The notes beneath the pieces were generated by a model, which saw nothing but the letters and a program-made list of their open reading frames with translations, was not told the origin of the DNA and did no database searches. The position numbers and the translations under genes are program-made. This document shows, piece after piece, positions 44,901 through 55,100 of a stretch of 64,000 nt of DNA. The stretch is from Macrostomum hystrix (Eukaryota > Platyhelminthes > Macrostomidae): positions 8,076,501-8,140,500 of the forward strand of contig CATNEN010000039.1 of NCBI GenBank assembly GCA_950097015.1, read 5' to 3'. Within the stretch, counting starts at the first letter, position 1. Every line of letters begins with the position of its first letter.

Positions 44901-47341
44901 AATTGAAATTTGGTCTATTTTATTATTTGATGGATATTATTGGACGACTGACTGGATAGAAGTGGTTGGAAAGACGGCTGTGATTGGACGGAAGTTTTTA
45001 GACGGCTATGATTGGACGAGATTAAATGGCAGTGGTGGGATGGCAGTGATTGGATGGCAGTGATTAGATGGCAGTGATTGAATGGCAGTGGTGGGATGGC
45101 AGTGATTGGATGGCAGTGATTGAATGGCAGTGATTGGATGGCAGTGATTGGATGGCAGTGATTGGATGGCAGTGATTGGATGGCAGTGATTGGATGGCAG
45201 TGATTGAATGGCAGTGGTGGGATGGCAGTGATTGGATGGCAGTGATTGGATGGCAGTGATTGAATGGCAGTGGTGGGATGGCAGTGATTGGATGGCAGTG
45301 ATTGGATGGCAGTGATTGGATGGCAGTGATTGGATGGCAGTGATTGGATGGCAGTGATTGGATGGCAGTGATTGGATGGCAGTGATTGAATGGCAGTGAT
45401 TGGATGGCAGTGATTGGATGGCAGTGATTGGATGGCAGTGATTGGATGGCAGTGATTGGATGGCAGTGATTGGATGGCAGTGATTGGATGGCAGTGATTG
45501 GATGGCAGTGATTGGATGGCAGTGATTGGATGGCAGTGATTGGATGGCAGTGATTGAATGGCAGTGATTGGATGGCAGTGATTGGATGGCAGTGATTGGA
45601 TGGCAGTGATTGGATGGCAGTGATTGTATGGCAGTGATTGGATGGCAGTGATTGGATGGCAGTGATGGTATAATCAGGTTCAGCAATGCAGAGTTTACTT
45701 ACTAACAAACACGCAGGCCTCCATAGTGAGAAGTGGATTAAAATCGTTCATGACTGCCTGCAGTTTTTGCTTTGTTGACGAGAACAGCAAATAATGCTTT
45801 TCGATGCAATCGATGATAATGCTGAAATGTATGAAGTTCATTGTTTCAATGCAATAAAATTATTCTTCTAATAATTCTTCATTAACGGTTTAATTCTAAT
45901 TGCTGACAACGAGAATCCAATGCCCTATATGACTACATGGCCAATTACGAGCAGAATTTCTACGATTATTAACGAAGCTATACGAGTAAATACCTTTACT
46001 AGTACTAGTAGTACTGCTACTACTAGTACTTTTAATACAAATACTACCTCCGCTACTACTTCTAATAATACTATTACGACTACAAGTACTGCTACTACTT
46101 CTTCTACTACTACTAGTACCACTACAACTACTACTTCTAATACTACTACTACTACTACGAGTACTACTACTTCTAATACTACTACTACTACAAGTACTAC
46201 TACTACTTCTAATACTACTACTAGTACCACTACAACTACTGCTTCTATTACTACTACAACTACTACAAGTACTACTCTATACTTCTAATACTACTACTAC
46301 TACAAGTACTGCTACTACTTCTAATAGTACTACTACTACAAGTACTGCTACTACTTCTAATAGTACTACTACTACAAGTACTGCTACTACTTCTAATACT
46401 ACTACTACTACAAGTACTGCTACTACTTCTACTACAACTACTAGTACTACTACGACTACTACTTCTAATACTACTACTAGTACTACTACGACTACTACTT
46501 CTAATACTACTACTACTACTACGAGTACTACTACTTCTAATACTACTACTAGTACCACTACAACTACTGCTTCTAATACTACTACAACTACTACAAGTAC
46601 TACTCTATACTTCTAATACTACTACTACTACAAGTACTGCTACTACTTCTAATACTACTTCTAATAATACTTCTAATACTACTTCTAATACTACAAGTAT
46701 AATACAATACTACTATACAATACTACTACTACAAGTACTACTACTACTTCGAATACTACTATCACTGTTACTACTACTGTAAACAACCACAATTGCAAAT
46801 ACAACAACTGCTACTTACTTACACTACATACTACTCAGAAAAAAGCATTAATGAAAGCAGAAAGACATAGCAAGCCAGCACTATCAGTAACTGACAGCAA
46901 ACAAGAATTAGCAATAAGTAAAATTAAAATTGTAATATAAGCATAGCAAATGGCGGCTCAGGTTATTATTATTATTTCTTACTGAAAGATGCGTTTTAAA
47001 CATGCACTCGCAGTCAATCAATATAAAATCGCATTCAGATCTTGCATTACGTAGTTTTTTATTTAAAACAAAAACTTTCATTGACTTCAATTTATTAATA
47101 AAATGCCCCAGCCAGAAATAAAGGTAAAACGAATCGAAGAAGAACGAATACTACTTTGGACAGAAAAAAACACAAACACATATTTTCTTCGACTAAAAGG
47201 ACTGCGTATAATCCATGATTAGTAATCCAAAAACCATCATCAATATGGTCGAAGCGGCTAGGGTGCATCTACACTAAAGCTTTTAATTCAGGCGAAACTG
47301 ACTCACGGTCGATAAGACAGAACGGAGCAATCGCTGCTCAT
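41916..47341 (-). CDS. PH-domain protein with acidic C-terminal tail, family unknown
   Basis: Exons: 47341-47307, 45821-45703, 44883-44768, 44675-44509, 43806-43329, 42737-41916. They sum to 1737 nt with every phase matching, 578 residues. The start is MSSDCSVLSYRP. Residues about 45-150 look like a PH domain: ACVFVK, SKWKDVCLVLMPDSTLGWYK, GSVKLSSVCKYMCVG, then MHWFCFDHVKHLIKFLQALE as the closing strand and helix. Next come a Pro-rich stretch with PPPTYDEV (a PPxY-type WW ligand), a short hydrophobic segment (ALLTAGGLLATGLLLG) and a WSWGYGWAG patch. The last 270 residues are Ala-rich, then very acidic with scattered Cys (CCQDFDDCH, HCQGDCGGDLYDC), ending in a Gly-Asp-Tyr tail. A hydrophobic patch after a PH domain loosely recalls PLEKHB/evectins, but I cannot place it. 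The first exon of only 35 nt is the least certain. Membrane association is inferred from the PH domain. Confidence 0.78.
42898..43090 (+). mobile_element. SINE-A copy, 3' truncated
   Basis: Contains the B box (cgggggttcgattctcgact), tgccctttagcgagacgcgt, ttcacccagctgttataatg, taccagcattagctgggata and ccagtccacggactgaacag. It lies in PH-gene intron 5, antisense to the gene. Confidence 0.85.
43155..43312 (+). mobile_element. SINE-B copy, internally deleted
   Basis: Head gattgagtggccgagcggta with ctttcgcaccgaggttcctg and ctcgaatccgcagcgaggct, then a jump to the distal cagtcagggcagatgtacac block. It ends 16 bases before PH-gene exon 5. Here the head reads gtggccgagcgg, very close to a tRNA-Ser/Leu A box. 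Confidence 0.85.
43840..44495. repeat. 46-bp minisatellite in PH-gene intron 4
   Basis: About 14 copies at exact 46-bp spacing. The unit has two gaacaggtgaatctaacagg-type halves and ccaggtgagattgaaatgat. On the plus strand each unit has several CAGGTGA motifs resembling splice donors, but the host gene runs on the minus strand. Confidence 0.95.
45010..45668. repeat. 14-bp minisatellite in PH-gene intron 2
   Basis: About 47 copies of gatggcagtgattg. A variant with ggtggg recurs at a few positions early in the array. The unit is not a multiple of three, yet two antisense frames remain open for over 210 codons. They are artefacts inside an intron. Confidence 0.97.
45998..46770. repeat. (ACT)n-rich microsatellite
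   Basis: About 770 bp of imperfect TAC/ACT trinucleotides broken by ttctaa and gctact variants. It also has larger internal duplications (for example the actctatacttctaatact junction near 46271 and 46603). It lies in PH-gene intron 1. Confidence 0.95.
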
Positions 47342-47564
47342 TTCTTTCGCGAGGAAAAATGCTACGGACGCGGCAAAAGCAGAAAGATACATGTGCGCAC
47401 TAAATCAATGGTTGCAGCAGGTAAAAATTTGTGTGAAGTCGCTGCGAAATCTTAGTATTAGGCATTTTTGGGCAGCTGAATTCATGCCATTGTGTCGAGT
47501 AAACAAGGAAACACTTTTCATTCTTATTCTCTCGGATCCAAATCTGATTTCACATGGCAATACC

Positions 47565-49160
47565 AATTGAACCCCATCTGAATCCCAATTGATCCTCATC
47601 TGAATCCCAATTGATCCCTATCTGAATCCCAATTGATCCCTATCTGAATCCCAATTGATCCCTATCTGAATCCCAATTGATCCCTATCTGAATCCCAATA
47701 AATACCCATCTGAATCCCAATTAATACCCATCTGAATCCCAATTAATACCCATCTGAATCCCAATTAATCCTCATCTGAATCCCAATTGATCCTCATCTG
47801 AATCCCAATTGATCCCTATCTGAATCCCAATTGATCCCTATCTGAATCCCAATTGATCCTCATCTGAATCCCAATTAATCCTCATCTGAATCCCAATTGA
47901 TCCTCATCTGAATCCCAATAAATACCCATCTGAATCCCAATTAATACCCATCTGAATCCCAATTAAGCCTCATCTGAATCCCAATTAATCCTCATCTGAA
48001 TCCCAATTAATCCTCATCTGAATCCCAATTGATCCCCATCTGAATCCCAATTGATCCTCATCTGAATCCCAATTGATCCCCATCTGAATCCCAATTGATC
48101 CTCATCTGAATCCCAATAAATACCCATCTGAATCCCAATTAATACCCATCTGAATCCCAATTAATCCTCATCTGAATCCCAATTGATCCTCATCTGAATC
48201 CCAATTAATCCTCATCTGAATCCCAATAAATACCCATCTGAATCCCAATTAATATCCATCTGAATCCCAATTAAGCCTCATCTGAATCCCAATTAATCCT
48301 CATCTGAATCCCAATTAATCCTCATCTGAATCCCAATTGATCCCCATCTGAATCCCAATTGATCCTCATCTGAATCCCAATTGATCCCCATCTGAATCCC
48401 AATTGATCCTCATCTGAATCCCAATAAATACCCATCTGAATCCCAATTAATACCCATCTGAATCCCAATTAATCCTCATCTGAATCCCAATTAATCCTCA
48501 TCTGAATCCCAATTAATCCTCATCTGAATCCCAATAAATACCCATCTGAATCCCAATTGATCCCCATCTGAATCCCAATTGATCCTCATCTGAATCCCAA
48601 TAAATACCCATCTGAATCCCAATTAATACCCATCTGAATCCCAATTAATATCCATCTGAATCCCAATTAAGCCTCATCTGAATCCCAATTAATCCTCATC
48701 TGAATCCCAATTAATCCTCATCTGAATCCCAATTGATCCTCATCTGAATCCCAATTGATCCTCATCTGAATCCCAATTGATCCCCATCTGAATCCCAATT
48801 GATCCTCATCTGAATCCCAATTGATCCCCATCTGAATCCCAATTGATCCTCATCTGAATCCCAATAAATACCCATCTGAATCCCAATTAATACCCATCTG
48901 AATCCCAATTGATCCTCATCTGAATCCCAATTGATCCCCATCTGAATCCCAATTAATCCTCATCTGAATCCCAATTGATCCTCATCTGAATCCCAATTGA
49001 TCCCCATCTGAATCCCAATTGATCCTCATCTGAATCCCAATTGATCCTCATCTGAATCCCAATTAATACCCATCTGAATCCCAATTAATCCTCATCTGAA
49101 TCCCAATTGATCCCCATCTGAATCCCAATTGATCCTCATCTGAATCCCAATTGATCCCCA
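47565..49160. repeat. 22/23-bp minisatellite with block repeats
   Basis: About 72 copies of catctgaatcccaattgatc plus two to three bases. The rare aattaagcctc variant occurs at about 47965, 48273 and 48669. Spacings are 308 and 396 bp, both multiples of 22, marking block duplications. Intergenic, upstream of the PH gene. Confidence 0.96.
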
Positions 49161-49317
49161 TTATATTCCCTCTGATCCCCATCAAATTCCCCAGTGAACC
49201 CAATCAAAACTGCCATGGATTCCGATCTGCGTTGTTCCCATTGATCAAATTTGGAGTCCCCATTTGAAACCTAAGCAGAATCCCTAGAATTAATCATAGT
49301 AATTGAATAATAGATTA

Positions 49318-49610
49318 CACCTGCCCCAATTGGGCCATGTGTGCAGCCGACAGCACAGCCTCAGCTAATGCGCGGCGCATCTGAAGGCTGCGTACAGCTG
49401 TTCAGTCCATGGACTGGGGGATGCCACACGCACCTTCAATTATCCCAGCTAATGCTGGTACCCATTTTAACAGCTGGGTGAACTGAAGCAATGCAGAGTT
49501 AAGTGTCTCTCGCTAAAGGACACAAATTGTTTCAGTGGAGTCGGGAATCGAACCCCCGATCTTTAAGCCGTGAGCCAGACGCCCTGACCACTAGGCTACA
49601 ACCTCTTGCT
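49318..49610 (-). mobile_element. SINE-A, most complete copy, reverse
   Basis: On the minus strand it begins with a tRNA-like head: gaggttgtagcctagtggtc (A-box region), cgtctggctcacggcttaaa, then atcgggggttcgattcccga (B box). It continues with the shared body to aattggggcaggtgtaatct. This copy defines the family. Confidence 0.92.
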
Positions 49611-50345
49611 TAGCCTAAACTAAATTAAGTATGCCTATAATTTGATAGTGCAGTTCAGCTGCCACTAAGCCACAAATATCCCCAAACCCATAGTGAAATA
49701 CAATTGTACTTGCACAGCAAAGATGACGAACATTAAGCTAGTATTAGGCAAAAATTCGCTAAGTGAGGAAAGCAAATACATAGCAAGAATACACGATTTA
49801 GAATAGCATAGTAAGATTCATCCAAGTTTATTCAAGCAATTAGCATAGAGTGACAGTGTTTAGCTGGGGCAGACATGCGACACCCAGAGCCTGCCTGAAT
49901 TTTTTCGTATAAAATAAACTAATATTTATGTAGAAAAAAAGCTGCGAATACTACTCAGGACAGATGCAGTAATATCTAAGGAAATCTTTTCACAATAGTT
50001 GGGCATGTTTTTGCTACTGTTAAGCTTTTATTGCCGCGTTGAGAAAAAGAGACGTGCGTCAATCATTTTGATGGTCTTGTTGAATAACAATATTGCGCAG
50101 CTGGTAATATTAAATATCTGCAAGACACAGACTGTACTGTATTTGATCGATGTATGATTAGTAATCCAAACAGCAATCAGAGAAGATTGCCAATTCAAAG
50201 GAAGATCTTGAAGACAAAGCGGTGAGACTAAAAATATTGAATATATATATATGTATACACAAGTACGGTCAAAATATAATTCAATATATTTCAATAGTAA
50301 TACAGGCCAGACTAAACTGCGACTATTTCTTTGCGAAAGTTGCCT
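49611..50345. other. intergenic AT-rich DNA, no feature seen
   Basis: No exon or repeat recognised between the SINE-A copy and the next array. Confidence 0.5.
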
Positions 50346-50349
50346 TACT

Positions 50350-51415
50350 TTCGCCTCAGTACTTCTTTGGTCCTTCTCTGGTCCTTCTGTGGTCCTTCAC
50401 TCAGTCCTTCTCTGGTCCTTCACTCAGTCCTTCTCCGGTTCTTCACTTAGTCCTTCTCCGGTCCTTTACTCAGTCCTTCTCTGGTCCTTCACCCAGTTCT
50501 TCTCCGGTCCTTCACTTAATCCTTCTGTGGTCCTTCACTCAGTCTTTCTCTGGTCCTTCACCCAGTTCTTCTCCGGTCCTTCATTTAGTCCTTCACTTAG
50601 TCCTTCTGTGGTCCTTCTCTGGTCCTTCACTTAGTCCTTCTGTGGTCCTTCACTTAGTCCTTCTGTGGTCCTTCACTCAGTCCTTCACTTAGTCCTTCTG
50701 TGGTCCTTCACTCAGTCCTTCACTTAGTCCTTCTGTGGTCCTTCACTCAGTCCTTCTCTGGTCCTTCTGTGGTCCTTCTCTGGTCCTTCACTTAGTCCTT
50801 CTGTGGTCCTTCACTTAGTCCTTCTCCGGTCCTTCACTTAGTCCTTCTCCGGTCCTTCACTCAGTCCTTCTCTGGTTCTTCACTTAGTCCTTCTCCGGTT
50901 CTTCACTCAGTCCTTCTCTGGTCCTTCACCCAGTTCTTCTCCGGTCCTTCATTTAGTCCTTCACTGGTCCATTACTTAGCCCTTCTCTGGTCCATTACTC
51001 AGTACTTCACTTGGTCCTTCTCTGGTCCTTCACTCAGTCCTTCACTTAGTCCCTCTGCGGTCTTTCACCCAGTTTTTCTCTGGTCCCTCACTCAGTCCTT
51101 CTCTGGTCCTTCACTTAGTCCTTCTCTTGTCCTTCACTTAGTCCTTCTGTGGTCCTTCACCCAGTTCTTCTCGGGTCCTTCACTCAGTCCTTCACCCAGT
51201 CCTTGTCTGGTCCTTCACCCAGTCCTTCTCTGGTCCTAATTTTAAAAATTAAAAGGACTGAGTGGTTCTTCACTCAGTTCTTCTGTGGTCCTTCACCCAG
51301 TCCTTCACTCAGTCCTTTACTTAGTCCTTCTCTGGTCCTTCACCCAGTCCTTCACTCAGTTCTTTACTTAGTCCTTCTCTGGTCCTTCACTCAGTCCTTC
51401 TCTGGTCCTAATTGT
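50350..51415. repeat. irregular CT-rich minisatellite
   Basis: Mosaic of ten-base blocks (tccttctctgg, tccttcactcag, tccttctgtgg), about 23 bp per double block, interrupted near 51237 by a short A/T segment. It is pyrimidine-rich on the plus strand. Confidence 0.93.
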
Positions 51416-51419
51416 AAAC

Positions 51420-52084
51420 CTAAAATTTCTGCAGTCAAATTCTAAAAATTAGTGATTATATTTATAATTATTAAGGAACTAAAAATCATGAATTATGAAA
51501 TGATCAATTATGAAAGATATTAAAAATCTTACTCTGTATCAAATGATAAATTTCGATTCCAAGAAAATGTGTCGATCCATGACAAGCCTAACTGGTCACG
51601 CGGACTAGATCACATTCAATGAAATTACATAAAAATAGAAGTACAGATTACTTAATTTCCTCTGTTAGAGAGAAGAAACACCGAAAATAAGGTTAGCAAG
51701 TCATGCACAGCAAATAATTAGAGCATATAAAGCAATATGACTCATTAATGATGATTATATTGGTTACATTTAGCTTCGAAAAAAGTAAACACGCACATTA
51801 AAACCTTTTTTAATTCAATAAAGGTTGTTAAACTCAAAATCTACAGCACTTAAGGACTAGGAGTGTTATTAAAAAACTGGCAATCTTTAAAAAAGATAAA
51901 ATATTTAAATTCAACACGCGCAATGCCTACTAACAGTAGCGCACATGTTTTAATTAATTCGTTTTTAAGCGACGGCAATTTAACAATATTTTAACAGCTG
52001 CTGGATGACTAAAAAAGTATTAATTTTCTGTTTCAACAATCGATCAACCAATAAATTAATCGGCTAAGAGAAACACGTGCATTA
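51420..52084. other. AT-rich 3' flank of MICAL, no feature seen
   Basis: Unique AT-rich sequence downstream of the MICAL stop codon. No other gene recognised. Confidence 0.5.
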
Positions 52085-52090
52085 TTTAAT
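52085..52090 (-). terminator. possible poly(A) signal ATTAAA of MICAL
   Basis: ATTAAA on the minus strand 13 bases past the MICAL stop codon. It is a common variant signal, though close to the stop; others may lie further downstream. Confidence 0.4.
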
Positions 52091-52102
52091 GAATGAAAGA
52101 TT

Positions 52103-55100
52103 TCAGATGAGGTGAGATTCTCTAGACGCGCCCTGCCTGATGAGATCGGCTGAACCGCCCGCTTCGACAGTCTCGGCTAGCAGGCCCTTGCGGCGCAAGA
52201 TTTCCGCCTTGGCCGCGTCCGCATCAGCATCTCTGGGAATTGTAAAGTTCATCTTTTATTTACAATATAGCTAACATATTGACTCGAAGCCAATCACGAG
52301 AGACATAGATAGTCAGCCAATAGGAAAACATTGATAGTCAGCCAATAGGAAAACATTGATAGTCAGCCAATAGGAAAACATTGATAGACAGCCAATAGGA
52401 AAACATTGATAGTCAGCCTATAGGAAAACATTGATAGTCAGCCTATAGGAAAACATTGATAGTCAGCCTATAGGAAAACATTGATAGACAGCCTATAGGA
52501 AAACATTGATAGTCAGCCTATAGGAAAACATTGATAGTCAGCCTATAGGAAAACATTGATAGTCAGCCTATAGGAAAACATTGATAGTCAGCCTATAGGA
52601 AAACACTGATAGTCAGCCTATAGGAAAACATTGATAGTCAGCTAATAGGAAAACATAGATAGACAGCCAATAGGAAAACATTGATAGTCAGCTAATAGGA
52701 AAACATTGATAGACAGCCAATAGGAAAACATTGATAGACAGCCAATAGGAAAACATTGATAGACAGCCAATAGGAAAACATTGATAGACAGCCAATAGGA
52801 AAACATTGATAGACAGCCAATAGGAAAACATAGACAGCCAATAGGAAAACATTGATAGACAGCCAATAGGAAAACATAGATAGACAGCCAATAGGAAAAC
52901 ATTGATAGTCAGCCAATAGGACAACATAGATAGATAATTTCTATCAAATAAGAAATATTGGATGGCCAGCCAATCTAGAAGCAAATCGATTTGCCAGTCG
53001 ATCAAGAAAATTCTGATAGATTTTGATGAAAACCAACAAACAGTAACATATAAAGTAGCAGCGAATCAGAAAACAGATATAGAGTGCCAGCTAATAGGAA
53101 ACCAAAAAGAGTGCCAGCCAATCAGAAAATGGATAGCGTGACAGCCAATCAGAAAAGAAATTTAGCGCCAGCCAATCAGCAAAGAGATTTAGTGCCAGCC
53201 AATCAGAAATGGATAGAGTGCCAGCCAAAAGGCAAGCAGAAAAACGCATACCTGAGCCTCAACTCCTCCAGCTCCGCAACTTGTCGATCCCTCTCGCAAG
53301 TGACGTCTAACCGCATGCGCACAATGCCCCTCTCCAGAGTTTCGTGATGATCCGTGCGCTCCGACTGCGGCAGAGACATCAGGCGCCGGAAGCAATCTAA
53401 GAGTTTCTCTTCCAGTTCCAACAGTTGAAGCTCTTTCAGCTCGCAGCTGAGCTCGTGCTCAAGCCGCTGCAGGGCGTCCTTCTCTTCCACTAGGGCCACC
53501 AATCGCTTGTTGTCTATGGCATCGCCGGCGGCTGCCGCGCTGACAAATTTTGAACGCTCAGCTTCAAGCTCCATGGTGCGGGTCTAAAAGTTTCAGATTT
53601 CAGAAATGGCATCTGGCTATTGTAAGCTGGCATCTTGCTACTGTAAACTGGCATCTTGCTACTGTAAACTGGCATCTCGCTACTGTAAACTGCCATCTTG
53701 CTACTGTAAACTGGCATCTTGCTACTGTAAACTGGCATCTTGCTACTGTAAACTGGCATCTTGCTACTGTAAACTGGCATCTCGCTACTGTAAACTGCCA
53801 TCTTGCTACTGTAAACTGCCATCTTGCTACTGTAAACTGGCATCTTGCTACTGTAAACTGGCATCTCACTACTGTAAACTGGCATCTTGCTACTGTAAAC
53901 TGGCATCTTGCTACTGCAAACTGGCATCTCGCTACTGTAAACTGCCATCTTGCTACTGTAAACTGCCATCTTGCTACTGTAAACTGGCATCTTGCTACTG
54001 TAAACTGGCATCTCACTACTGTAAACTGGCATCTTGCTACTGTAAACTGGCATCTTGCTACTGTAAACTGGCATCTTGCTACTGTAAACTGGCATCTCAC
54101 TACTGTAAACTGGCATCTTGCTACTGTAAACTGGCATCTTAATAGCCTTGATTCAGGCTGATCATCACCTGAGCCAGCACCATTTTCGCGCGCAACTCCT
54201 TGGCGGCCTCTTCGCGTCGTTCGCTTCCTGGTACGGTAGACGGCAGCAGCGAGTCGATCTCCTGGCGAAGCGAATCGGAAAGGACGTAACGAGAATAAAC
54301 ACTGCCTGGACGGGCCTGCTGCGGCTGCTGCGGCGGCTGCTGCTGCTGCTGTTGCCGCCGTAGTGCCGGACCAGCCGCCTCAGGCGTTGGCGTGTCGCTG
54401 TGCTCAGTCTCGGATTTATTCGACTCATTTTCACCTCGGCGACTTCTAGCGCCGCCCTCGCCATTGCTTGTTCCTGGAGATCGATCCTGTTGCTGCTGCT
54501 GCTGCTGCTCGCGCTGGGTCTTTGTCAACTTCCGCTTCTTTTTCATCTTTTTAGCCGGCTGAGATTTCGACTTGCCGACAATGCGAGCGGAGGGCTTAAA
54601 AAACTTCTTTAAACGGCTGCCGCCGCCGCTGTGGGTGGGAGAATCCTTAGCCTCGACTTCCTCGACCTTCACATCGTCATACTGACTGTCGCCATCGTCC
54701 TCCTCGCTGCTAGTAGTTGCTGTTGCCGACGACTGCTGCCGCCTGGCCAGCAGCTCCTCGGCTGTCACCACCGAGGCGGCGCTGGACGGCGACGTCAGGC
54801 CGAGTGGCGAGCCGGCAAGGCCGGACTGCGGCGACATCGCAGCGGCCGACTCGAGCGTCGGTCGCATCAACGGCTTTGGCGAAAACTTCTGCACCGGCTT
54901 AACTTCTTGGTAGCCTCCATCGTCGTCGCCTTCACCATCGCTGCCGCCGTCAACAGTCTTAGCGTCCTCATCATCGTCGTCTTCTTCACTCTTGGCTGCG
55001 GCGCGATTGTCTTCATCGGACGAAGAGGACTCGAGGTCCGTGTCGAGGACGGCGCGAGATGCCCTGCTGCCCGGTGCATTTTCGTTCTCTTCAGCGTCGT

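Noticed and set aside
45006-45708. Long minus-strand frames of His-Cys-Pro-Ile-Thr-Ala repeats
   Set aside because: A 14-bp array in a PH-gene intron; the flanking PH exons are in other phases.
53514-54161. Several 160-207-codon frames on both strands
   Set aside because: The 21-bp array in the MICAL intron between in-phase exons. Translating it would interrupt the bMERB domain.
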